A stretch of 5,215 bases of DNA from assembly GCA_946633495.1 (NCBI GenBank), contig CAMPAX010000169.1, positions 1 through 5,215 on the forward strand, written 5' to 3'. Both the position numbers and the translations under genes were made by a program. Source of the DNA: an uncultured Lachnospiraceae bacterium (GTDB taxonomy: Bacteria; Bacillota; Clostridia; Lachnospirales; Lachnospiraceae). The notes under the pieces were generated by a model, which made no database searches, was not told where the DNA came from, and saw nothing but the letters and a program-made list of their open reading frames with translations. Shown here one piece after another: positions 1 to 5,210 of the stretch. Positions within the stretch are counted from its first letter, which is position 1, and each line of letters starts with the position of its first letter.

Positions 1-263
1 GTCTCACCGTACATAAGTTTCTTGCAGGACATCTGGGAGGTGTCCAGCAGATCGGTACACAGATCGAGAGCAACCAGATGGATCTGGTGATCTTTATGAG
101 AGATCCCATGATGCATATGACAGCAACAAATGACTTTGTGAATATCTGCACCTTGTGTGACATTCACAACATCCCCATTGCCACCAATCTCGCAACCGCC
201 GAGCTGATGATCAAGTCGTTGGAGCGGGGAGATCTGGATTGGCGGGATCTTTACAAGCATTAA
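1..263 (+). CDS. mgsA: Methylglyoxal synthase-like protein, C-terminal part (5' end outside window)
   Basis: The open frame enters from the left edge (first full codon at 3) and ends with TAA at 261-263, giving 86 residues of a family usually about 130-150 long. Methylglyoxal synthase converts dihydroxyacetone phosphate to methylglyoxal and phosphate in the cytosol. Family landmarks are visible: an AGHLGGVQQIG segment matching the usual GPxGGDQQIG loop, a VIFMRDP segment matching the (F/W)DP strand, and NIPIATNLATAE matching the NIPVATNxATA motif. The clostridial-type tail LERGDLDWRDLY is also present. Odd points: the usual GGD aspartate (E. coli Asp71) is Val, and the PHxPD histidine (E. coli His98) is replaced in a TATND segment. 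The aspartates of RDP and TATND (E. coli Asp91 and Asp101) remain. It may therefore be inactive or altered in activity. The family call is strong; the enzyme activity is doubtful. It lies 18 nt upstream of the carboxypeptidase gene and is probably co-transcribed with it. Confidence 0.85.
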   Translation, partial: LTVHKFLAGHLGGVQQIGTQIESNQMDLVIFMRDPMMHMTATNDFVNICTLCDIHNIPIATNLATAELMIKSLERGDLDWRDLYKH

Positions 264-281
264 CCGTTAATTGGAATCATT

Positions 282-1271
282 ATGAAAAAAGGAATTCTTT
301 ATCTGATCCTGCTGTTTGTACTATCCGGAGCCATCGTGTTTCTGATGTATAAAAAGAACAGCAGCTATAAAGATGCATACAGCGAGAGCTCCGAGGTGCT
401 TTCAGAGGATCTGGAAGGGCTTAGCTTATCCGATCCGGCGGGTTTCTCCGGAAAATACGCAGTGATCCCGGACAAGGCAGAGATCAACTCAGATAACCTG
501 AAGAATAACACCTATGCGGCACTCATGGTGAACAACGATACAAGGGAATGTCTCGTGGCACACAATGTGCATGAGCGGATCTATCCGGCCAGCATGACAA
601 AACTGCTGACCGGTATCGTGGTGTGCGACGCCATCGATGCGGGAGAGATCGGACTGGATGAAATAATCGAACTGGAGCATGATATCAATCTCGGAAATAT
701 CTATGCAGTTCAAAGTGATCTTACGGTGGGAAGCCGGATTTCTGTCCGGAACCTTCTTACTGCACTGATGTTGTCTTCTTACAACGACTACGCCGTGATC
801 CTTGCGGAACGGATCTCGGGTAGTGTGGATAAGTTCGTGGAGCGTATGAATGAAAAAGCCAGGTCCATCGGTGCCACGTGCACACATTTCTCCAATCCTC
901 ACGGTCTGGATGCGCTGGATCATTACACAACCGCTTATGATCTTTATCTGATCGTAAATAAGGCTGCCGAGTATCCGCTTTTGGAGGAAATCGATCGGTT
1001 CACCGATTATACCTATACTTACGAGGACGGCAGCGGTACCGTCTGGGAGGACACCGCAACTGCAACAAATCATTATATCACCCATGATGAGTTTCTTCCG
1101 TCCTATATCACAATCGGGACATGGAAGACCGGTACCACCGGAGGGGCAGGCAACTGTCTCATCATGCAGGTGAAGATCCATGATACAAGCTATACCATGC
1201 TGGTACAGGACAGTATCTCCAAAACAGATCTGTATGAGGTTTACAGTTCGCTGTTCAATCTTTCGAAATGA
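282..1271 (+). CDS. Membrane-anchored D-alanyl-D-alanine carboxypeptidase (peptidase S11)
   Basis: The product is 329 aa. Residues about 4-23 form one hydrophobic segment after MKK, with no clear signal-peptidase cleavage site and a KK stop-transfer after it. This suggests an N-terminal anchor with the catalytic domain outside the cell. All three penicillin-binding motifs are present and in order: SMTK at 104-107 (nucleophile Ser104, Lys107), SYN at 166-168, and KTG at 282-284. S11 signatures THFSNPHGLD (201-210) and HYTTAYDL (214-221) support the family. Such enzymes remove the terminal D-Ala from peptidoglycan pentapeptides and so limit cross-linking. The SxN motif is SYN where E. coli PBP5 has SGN. 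The protein ends soon after the catalytic domain and lacks the C-terminal beta domain and amphipathic anchor of PBP5/DacA, so it is a short form. The start has only a weak GGAA site at 273-276, but the Met-Lys-Lys hydrophobic N-terminus fits. Paralogues (dacA, dacB, dacF) cannot be told apart here, so no symbol is given. Confidence 0.93.
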   Translation: MKKGILYLILLFVLSGAIVFLMYKKNSSYKDAYSESSEVLSEDLEGLSLSDPAGFSGKYAVIPDKAEINSDNLKNNTYAALMVNNDTRECLVAHNVHERIYPASMTKLLTGIVVCDAIDAGEIGLDEIIELEHDINLGNIYAVQSDLTVGSRISVRNLLTALMLSSYNDYAVILAERISGSVDKFVERMNEKARSIGATCTHFSNPHGLDALDHYTTAYDLYLIVNKAAEYPLLEEIDRFTDYTYTYEDGSGTVWEDTATATNHYITHDEFLPSYITIGTWKTGTTGGAGNCLIMQVKIHDTSYTMLVQDSISKTDLYEVYSSLFNLSK

Positions 1272-1273
1272 TG

Positions 1274-1285
1274 CTGCTTCGGCAG
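1274..1285 (+). other. Small UUCG-tetraloop stem-loop after the carboxypeptidase stop
   Basis: CTGC and GCAG arms (1274-1277 and 1282-1285) enclose a TTCG loop, the exceptionally stable C(UUCG)G type, two bases after the stop codon. The stem is only 4 bp and is followed by GGGG rather than a T-run, so it does not look like an intrinsic terminator. It could stabilise an mRNA 3' end or mean nothing. The rest of the 63-nt gap to the next gene (1286-1334) is AT-rich with no convincing promoter. Confidence 0.3.
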
Positions 1286-1334
1286 GGGGATCATAATTTA
1301 GTACGTAATATAAAACGTTCATCAAGGGGAAAAA

Positions 1335-2786
1335 ATGTCTGACAGGAATTCCGGAAATAAAACAAGGATCGTCCGTCTGAATCGGGGATTTCAGATCAAC
1401 TCGGCACTGATCATATTTGGGGTGATCCTCATCTATGTTCTGGCGAGTGTTTTTATTGCGATCCGGAAAGAGCCCATTGCAACCTACAGGGTTAATTTCA
1501 GTAATCTGAATAATAATATCGTGTGTGACGGGATCGCCATCCGGCAGGAAAAGGTGATCACCTCTCCGAAGTATGGTTATGTATGTTACTTCATAAAGGA
1601 TGGAGAGCGGATCGCGAAGAACGCAAATATCTGTACGGTGGATGAGACCGGGGATCTGATCCGGGCCGTCAGTCGGATGGATGCGGAAGATGCGCGGTTC
1701 AGCAGTGCGGAGTATCTGGATATCCGCAATACCATCGATGTATATAAGACCAATTATTCCGATACATCCTTTTCGGATATATACAGCTTCCGGGATTCCA
1801 TCGAAGCCAGAGTTTTGGAGATGTCCAGCCAGCTGCTCATGAAGGAGTATTCCTCAAACAGCGCGGCGGCGAAAACCTCTGTACAGAATATGCAGGCAAC
1901 GGACAGTGGTATCGTGACCTATTACTTTGACGGGTATGAGACTCTGACGCCGGATACGCTTCAGAAGGAAGATTTTACAAGAGAAGAGTACAGTCAGAAA
2001 AAGAAGACCATTAAAAGCGGCGATGTTGTGGAGAGCGGAGGCGATCTTTTTAAGATCGTTCCCGGAGAGTCCTGGAGCGTATGCTGTTATATCACCGTGG
2101 AGCAGGCCAATATCATTCAGGAACAGGACGGCTGGCTCTTCTTTACATTGAATAATTCCGACATGGAATACAGCGCTTATTATAATCTGATCCGCTCGGG
2201 GGAAGGCTACATTCTGGAGCTTCCCATGGAGAAGTACATGATCGATTATGTGGATGAGAGGTTTCTTTCGGTAGAGATCATCCTGGATAAGTACGAGGGA
2301 CTGAAGGTTCCGAATTCCGCGTTGATCGAAAAACAGCTGTACAAGATTCCGAAGGAATATATGACAAAAGGCGGAAATGATTCGTCTTTGACCAAGGTAT
2401 ATGTACAGAAGGTGGGGGAAGACGGACAAGTAACCAGAGAACTTCGTGACCCGTATAATTATCTTTGGAACGATCAGGATAATCTGGTGGATGCAAGTTC
2501 ATTTTTGGATACGGATGTTCTCGTCCTGCCGGATTCGGATGAAACCCTTCCGGTTACAAGGCTGGAGCGGGTAGCCGTCCGGGGCGTCTACTTCTGCAAT
2601 CAGGGGCTTGCGGACTTTACGCCGGTAACCATCGTCCGGACAGGAGATGAGTTTACCATAGTAAAAGATAAAAATGACATTCCGCAATACGGGGAAGAAA
2701 CCTATGAAAAAGCCGGCAGTTTGAAAGAGTATGACAACATCGTGATGGATGCCGGTAAAGTAACGGAAAATCAGGCGATTTACTAA
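1335..2786 (+). CDS. HlyD / membrane-fusion-like protein with single N-terminal membrane segment
   Basis: The product is 483 aa. It starts with a basic cytosolic stretch (residues 1-18), then one transmembrane helix at about 21-43, then a long extracytoplasmic part. Residues about 47-110 look like the first half of a lipoyl-like barrel-sandwich domain (TSPKYGYVCYFIKDGERI, then an IC-TVDETGDL turn). Residues about 113-180 are a helical segment much shorter than in true HlyD. Residues about 187-243 (SGIVTYYFDGYE ... KSGDVVESGGDLFKIV) look like the returning half. Residues about 245-320 look like a beta-barrel, and LKVPNSALIEK (323-333) is the adaptor-type segment common in this superfamily. The fold call rests on these patterns, not on strong identity. 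Membrane-fusion proteins normally couple to ABC, RND or MFS exporters, but none is encoded nearby. The start is well supported by AAGGGG at 1324-1329, five bases from the ATG. The role in this envelope/division cluster is unknown. Confidence 0.75.
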   Translation: MSDRNSGNKTRIVRLNRGFQINSALIIFGVILIYVLASVFIAIRKEPIATYRVNFSNLNNNIVCDGIAIRQEKVITSPKYGYVCYFIKDGERIAKNANICTVDETGDLIRAVSRMDAEDARFSSAEYLDIRNTIDVYKTNYSDTSFSDIYSFRDSIEARVLEMSSQLLMKEYSSNSAAAKTSVQNMQATDSGIVTYYFDGYETLTPDTLQKEDFTREEYSQKKKTIKSGDVVESGGDLFKIVPGESWSVCCYITVEQANIIQEQDGWLFFTLNNSDMEYSAYYNLIRSGEGYILELPMEKYMIDYVDERFLSVEIILDKYEGLKVPNSALIEKQLYKIPKEYMTKGGNDSSLTKVYVQKVGEDGQVTRELRDPYNYLWNDQDNLVDASSFLDTDVLVLPDSDETLPVTRLERVAVRGVYFCNQGLADFTPVTIVRTGDEFTIVKDKNDIPQYGEETYEKAGSLKEYDNIVMDAGKVTENQAIY

Positions 2787-2842
2787 AGAACCATATAGAA
2801 AATCTGATAAAAAGCTGAATCAAAAGATGATAGAAAGGCTGC

Positions 2843-3550
2843 ATGGAAATGATCGAAGATAATTACAGGGAAGTGGAATCAAGAGTTGCAAAAGCGGCCA
2901 AAAGAAGCGGCCGTCAGCCTGAGGATGTGACGCTGATCGCAGTATCAAAGACAAAACCCTTGTCGGATATTGAATCACTGATCCGGATCGGTGTTCGTGA
3001 ATTCGGAGAGAATAAACCGCAGGAGTTGAAGGAGAAATATGATTCCGTCTCACAGCCGGTACATTTTCATCAGATCGGACATCTTCAGACCAACAAGGTG
3101 AAATATGTGATCGACCGGGCGGTTTTGATCCATTCCGTTGATTCTGAACATCTCGCGGAACAGATCCAGAAGGAAGCGGAAAAAAGAGGGATCACGGCGG
3201 ATGTACTGATCGAAGTGAATGCGGCCATGGAGGATACGAAGTTTGGTGTGACCATAGCCGAAACAGAGGGACTGGTGCGAAAGATCGCTGCCTTTCCGAA
3301 CATTCACATCCGCGGACTTATGACCATAGCTCCGTTTGTAGATGATCCGGAAGAAAACCGTCCTGTTTTTCGGGCCATGAAGCAATTATTACTTGACATA
3401 AAATCTCAAAAAATAGATAATGTAGACATGAGTGTGCTCTCCATGGGAATGACGAACGATTTTGAAGTTGCCATTGAAGAGGGAGCAACCATGGTCAGGG
3501 TTGGGACGGCGATCTTCGGGGAGAGAAACTACGGTACGGTCACTTCCTGA
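2843..3550 (+). CDS. yggS: YggS/YlmE family pyridoxal-phosphate homeostasis protein
   Basis: The product is 235 aa, the usual length for this family of cytosolic, single-domain (alanine-racemase-like barrel) PLP-binding proteins. They have no known catalytic reaction but balance vitamin B6 vitamers and amino-acid pools. Motifs in order: LIAVSKTKP with the PLP lysine at Lys36, FGENK (54-58), HxIGHLQTNK (76-85), HSVD (97-100), IEVN (123-126), GLMTIAP (158-164), LSMGMTNDFEVAI (199-211), and the phosphate-binding MVRVGTAIFGER (217-228). The N-terminus is ambiguous. GAAAGG at 2833-2838 is 4 nt from the ATG at 2843 and 10 nt from Met3 at 2849, so translation could begin at either. It lies 56 nt after the HlyD-like gene and just upstream of sepF, the classic ylmE-ylmF neighbourhood. 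The codons for residues about 182-195 are unusually AT-rich and contain a promoter-like sequence, described separately. Confidence 0.96.
   Translation: MEMIEDNYREVESRVAKAAKRSGRQPEDVTLIAVSKTKPLSDIESLIRIGVREFGENKPQELKEKYDSVSQPVHFHQIGHLQTNKVKYVIDRAVLIHSVDSEHLAEQIQKEAEKRGITADVLIEVNAAMEDTKFGVTIAETEGLVRKIAAFPNIHIRGLMTIAPFVDDPEENRPVFRAMKQLLLDIKSQKIDNVDMSVLSMGMTNDFEVAIEEGATMVRVGTAIFGERNYGTVTS
3393..3421 (+). promoter_or_regulatory. Putative sigma-A promoter inside yggS, driving sepF-divIVA
   Basis: TTGACA (3393-3398, 6/6 consensus) is followed by a 17-bp AT-rich spacer and GATAAT (3416-3421, 5/6 of TATAAT). Eleven of twelve consensus positions at optimal spacing is the best promoter match seen in the window. 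Transcription would begin near 3428 and give a leader of about 175 nt before the sepF start at 3605. It lies in the coding sequence for a weakly conserved stretch of YggS (about residues 184-194). No operator was recognised. The match is seen in the sequence; its activity is inferred. Confidence 0.55.
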
Positions 3551-3604
3551 TCCGGCCGGGTAATTTACATATTTACTATTATAGCAATGAATGGGAGAAG
3601 AAAG

Positions 3605-4258
3605 ATGGGCAAAGGAAAAAAGAGTTTGCTGGATTATTTTCGTGTAAGCGAAGAAGAGGATGACGATTACGACGAGGATACCGATGATCTCTTTGATGAA
3701 GAGGATGAAGACGAAGGATTCTCTTTCAGAAAAAAGAAAAAGGAAAAACCGGTGGCTGCTGATCCGATGCCTCAACCTGCGCCCCGTCCGCAATATACAC
3801 AGCCGACATCTCAGCCGACGCCGGCTTATCGACCGGCTTCCGCTTATCAGTCAACACAACCCGCATATAGTTCTGCTTCCGTATCGAATTCCGGACGCAG
3901 GCGATATAAGAATGAGGAGTCTCGTCTCGTGAATTTTGATAATCAGAAAAAAACAGGTACCAGAAGTTCCAATGAAGTGTTTGTGATCCGGCCGCAGGCC
4001 TTTGATGATGCACAGACCGTATCGGATTTTCTGAAATCGGGGAAAACCATTGTGATCAATATGGAGGGGGTTCAGTTGGATCCGGCTCAGAGGATCATTG
4101 ATTTCATTGGCGGCGCATGCTATGGACTTGGCGGTGATCTTCGTGCCATTTCCTCAAATATCTTTATAGCTGCTCCGAACAATATTGAAGTGACGGGAGA
4201 TCTGAGGGATGAGATCATGAATGAGTCCACCCTGTCTCCGCAGCTGGGCAAGTATTAA
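3605..4258 (+). CDS. sepF: Cell division protein SepF
   Basis: The product is 217 aa from the chosen start. SepF binds the FtsZ C-terminus, anchors the Z-ring to the membrane and assembles into rings that help septum formation. Layout: a short basic/hydrophobic N-terminal helix MGKGKKSLLDYFRV (1-14), the expected membrane-targeting helix; a very acidic stretch (about 16-38); a basic patch FRKKKKEK (41-48); a Pro/Gln/Tyr/Ser-rich linker (about 50-95); and the compact SepF domain at about 123-200. That domain carries VFVIRPQAFDDAQ, GKTIVINMEGV, AQRIIDFIGGACY and NIFIAAPNNIEVTGD. At 217 aa it is longer than Bacillus SepF (about 150 aa), mainly through the linker. An in-frame ATG at 3587 would add six residues (MNGRRK) but has no ribosome binding site. 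GGGAG at 3593-3597 lies seven bases before the ATG at 3605, which also yields the normal SepF N-terminus. It follows yggS by 54 nt and may also be served by the promoter inside yggS. Confidence 0.95.
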   Translation: MGKGKKSLLDYFRVSEEEDDDYDEDTDDLFDEEDEDEGFSFRKKKKEKPVAADPMPQPAPRPQYTQPTSQPTPAYRPASAYQSTQPAYSSASVSNSGRRRYKNEESRLVNFDNQKKTGTRSSNEVFVIRPQAFDDAQTVSDFLKSGKTIVINMEGVQLDPAQRIIDFIGGACYGLGGDLRAISSNIFIAAPNNIEVTGDLRDEIMNESTLSPQLGKY

Positions 4259-4266
4259 AAAAGTAT

Positions 4267-4285
4267 CCATGATGCAGCATCATGG
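4267..4285. repeat. Perfect inverted repeat between sepF and divIVA
   Basis: CCATGATG (4267-4274) and CATCATGG (4278-4285) are exact reverse complements around a CAG loop, starting 8 nt after the sepF stop codon. On the + strand no T-run follows, so it is unlikely to stop sepF-divIVA transcription. On the minus strand the stem is followed, after four bases, by a run of six T (the A-run at 4257-4262), a weak terminator-like layout, although no minus-strand gene is visible. It could be an mRNA hairpin that stabilises the sepF message or a DNA-binding site for a dimeric regulator. Confidence 0.5.
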
Positions 4286-4311
4286 GCTGGTATTATGGGG
4301 TTATATGGGGT

Positions 4312-4320
4312 GAGGTGATC
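4312..4320 (+). promoter_or_regulatory. Very strong ribosome binding site of divIVA
   Basis: GAGGTGATC matches nine consecutive bases of the canonical AAGGAGGTGATC complement of the 16S rRNA 3' end. GAGGTG ends eight bases before the divIVA ATG at 4326. It is preceded by two imperfect 10-base repeats, TATTATGGGG and TTATATGGGG (4291-4310). This is the longest Shine-Dalgarno match in the window, which suggests DivIVA is made at a high level. Confidence 0.8.
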
Positions 4321-4325
4321 AACAG

Positions 4326-5021
4326 ATGTTAACACCGGTTGACATTCAACAGAAGAAATTTAAAACAGGGATCGGGTACAATAAAGAGGACGTAAATCAG
4401 TTCTTCCATGAGGTATCCGTGAGTTATGAAGAACTGTATCGTTCGAACGCAGAGCTGAAGGAAAAGGTCATCAATATGACCGACACTCTGCAGCATTATA
4501 AGGCAACGGAAGATAATCTTCAGAAGTCCCTGATGATTGCTGAAAAGAATACAGAAGAGCAGAAGACAAATGCACAGCGTGAGGCCAGAAATATCGAGGC
4601 CGAAGCACGCAGCCGTGCAAATGAGATCGTAAAGGACGCAAAGGCACAGCTTGAGTATATGGAGCGCCGGATGGAGGAGCTCCGAGAGCAGTATGCCGAG
4701 TATAAGCAGACATTTGCCGAAACGATCCGTACCCATCTTCGGAAGATGGGTGAGTGGGATCAGGATCCGGATTATGAAGCAAAACCGAAGGAACCGCCCA
4801 GAAGTTCCGATTTTACCGGTTTTGGTGGACTCGGCAGCGGAATGGACGGTGAATACGGATTCCAGTTTACAGATGACGCTCCGGGATCCGGTTCTTCCTC
4901 CGGACTTGGAGGTGCCGGATCGGTTGGTGCTTCCAGAGAGGAACGAAGAAGCAGTGCGGCGAATGTTTATGGTTCCTCCCTCGGCGGCAGGGATGGATTC
5001 GATCCGTTTGGTGTTAAATAA
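4326..5021 (+). CDS. divIVA: DivIVA family cell-division/polarity protein
   Basis: The product is 231 aa. DivIVA proteins self-assemble on negatively curved membrane at septa and poles and recruit division or cell-wall partners. The N-terminal membrane-binding module MLTPVDIQQKKFKTGIGY (1-18) is followed by NKEDVNQFF (19-27), matching the family's LTPxDIxxKxF...GYxxxDVxxF pattern. Residues about 28-140 form a long coiled coil rich in Glu, Lys, Ala and Arg. From about 146 the chain becomes low-complexity: an acidic/Pro part (DPDYEAKPKEPP), then a Gly/Ser/Phe-rich tail (162-225) ending in GFDPFGVK. Bacillus DivIVA (about 164 aa) lacks such a tail. The Phe-Arg pair that inserts in the membrane in B. 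subtilis (Phe17-Arg18) is not matched exactly, since the loop reads FKTGIGY. From memory this is usual for clostridial members. The start is fixed by the strong ribosome binding site. It lies 67 nt after sepF with no ylmG or ylmH between. Confidence 0.94.
   Translation: MLTPVDIQQKKFKTGIGYNKEDVNQFFHEVSVSYEELYRSNAELKEKVINMTDTLQHYKATEDNLQKSLMIAEKNTEEQKTNAQREARNIEAEARSRANEIVKDAKAQLEYMERRMEELREQYAEYKQTFAETIRTHLRKMGEWDQDPDYEAKPKEPPRSSDFTGFGGLGSGMDGEYGFQFTDDAPGSGSSSGLGGAGSVGASREERRSSAANVYGSSLGGRDGFDPFGVK
4731..4751 (+). repeat. Perfect 10+10 inverted repeat inside divIVA
   Basis: ACCCATCTTC (4731-4740) and GAAGATGGGT (4742-4751) are exact reverse complements separated by one G. In RNA this would fold as an 8-9 bp stem with a 3-5 nt loop. 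It encodes THLRKMG (residues about 136-142), at the end of the coiled coil just before the low-complexity tail. No T-run follows. It may be chance, an mRNA structure or a protein-binding site. Confidence 0.45.
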
Positions 5022-5044
5022 TTCTTTTTGACAAATCTATCGCA

Positions 5045-5071
5045 GGGTACCCCCGGCAGTGTCCGGGACCC
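5045..5071 (+). other. GC-rich stem-loop downstream of divIVA
   Basis: GGGT (5045-5048) pairs with ACCC (5068-5071), and CCCGG (5052-5056) pairs with CCGGG (5063-5067). This leaves a 6-nt loop CAGTGT and a 3-nt bulge (5049-5051). It is 24 nt after the divIVA stop. Only GGTTTATGGGG follows, so it lacks the T-run of an intrinsic terminator. It could be a rho-type or mRNA-end structure, or the first stem of a larger RNA with the next inverted repeat. Confidence 0.45.
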
Positions 5072-5075
5072 GGTT

Positions 5076-5129
5076 TATGGGGACAGGCTTCCGAGTGATC
5101 TTTTAACATTTGGATGGACTGTCCTCATA
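5076..5129 (+). other. Long-armed inverted repeat (11 bp arms, 32-nt loop) in the region after divIVA
   Basis: TATGGGGACAG (5076-5086) pairs with CTGTCCTCATA (5119-5129), ten Watson-Crick pairs and one G-U, closing a 32-nt loop. There is no open reading frame of note across it. The loop and right arm also contain TTAACA (5103-5108), 17 bp, CATAGT (5126-5131). This is a weak promoter-like pair (9 of 12 consensus bases) that could start transcription of a gene beyond the window edge. No known riboswitch or small-RNA class was recognised. Confidence 0.4.
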
Positions 5130-5187
5130 GTATATTTATGGTTTTCGTGGTTTACGTCAGTATATGATGATAGGGTCAAAAGGTCCG

Positions 5188-5210
5188 AGCGACGCGCTTG
5201 CGCGGTCGCT
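5188..5210 (+). other. GC-rich hairpin at the right edge of the window
   Basis: AGCGAC (5188-5193) pairs with GTCGCT (5205-5210), and GCG (5194-5196) pairs with CGC (5201-5203) around a CTTG loop, with one bulged G at 5204. GGGTCAAAAGGTCC (5173-5186) precedes it, and the sequence stops five bases after it. It could be the stem of a terminator whose T-run lies outside, part of a dispersed intergenic repeat, or a leader-RNA stem. The window end prevents a decision. Confidence 0.4.

Noticed and set aside
489..1325. 278-codon open frame on the minus strand opposite the carboxypeptidase gene
   Set aside because: The + strand frame carries all S11 catalytic motifs. The antisense product is Cys/His/Ile-rich with no recognisable domain, so it is a codon-bias shadow.
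2042..2058. 7-bp inverted repeat (CGATCTT / AAGATCG) inside the HlyD-like gene
   Set aside because: It is short, explained by codons for GDLFKIV, and of a size expected by chance in this length of sequence.
1854..2429. 191-codon minus-strand open frame opposite the HlyD-like gene
   Set aside because: It has no recognisable domain and lies entirely within a well-supported + strand gene.
2779..2810. TTTACT / TGATAA promoter-like pair before yggS
   Set aside because: The 20-bp spacing and mismatches in both hexamers make it weaker than background expectation in AT-rich gaps.
3564..3582. TTTACA and TATTAT upstream of sepF as a promoter
   Set aside because: The two hexamers are only 7 bp apart and no -35 fits the TATTAT element, so the internal yggS promoter is a better candidate.
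5028..5033. TTGACA hexamer just after divIVA as a promoter -35
   Set aside because: The expected -10 position 16-18 bp downstream is CCCCGG-like, so there is no partner hexamer.
5129..5165. AGTATAT direct repeats 30 bp apart (5129-5135, 5159-5165)
   Set aside because: A seven-base AT-rich match is too short to separate from chance.
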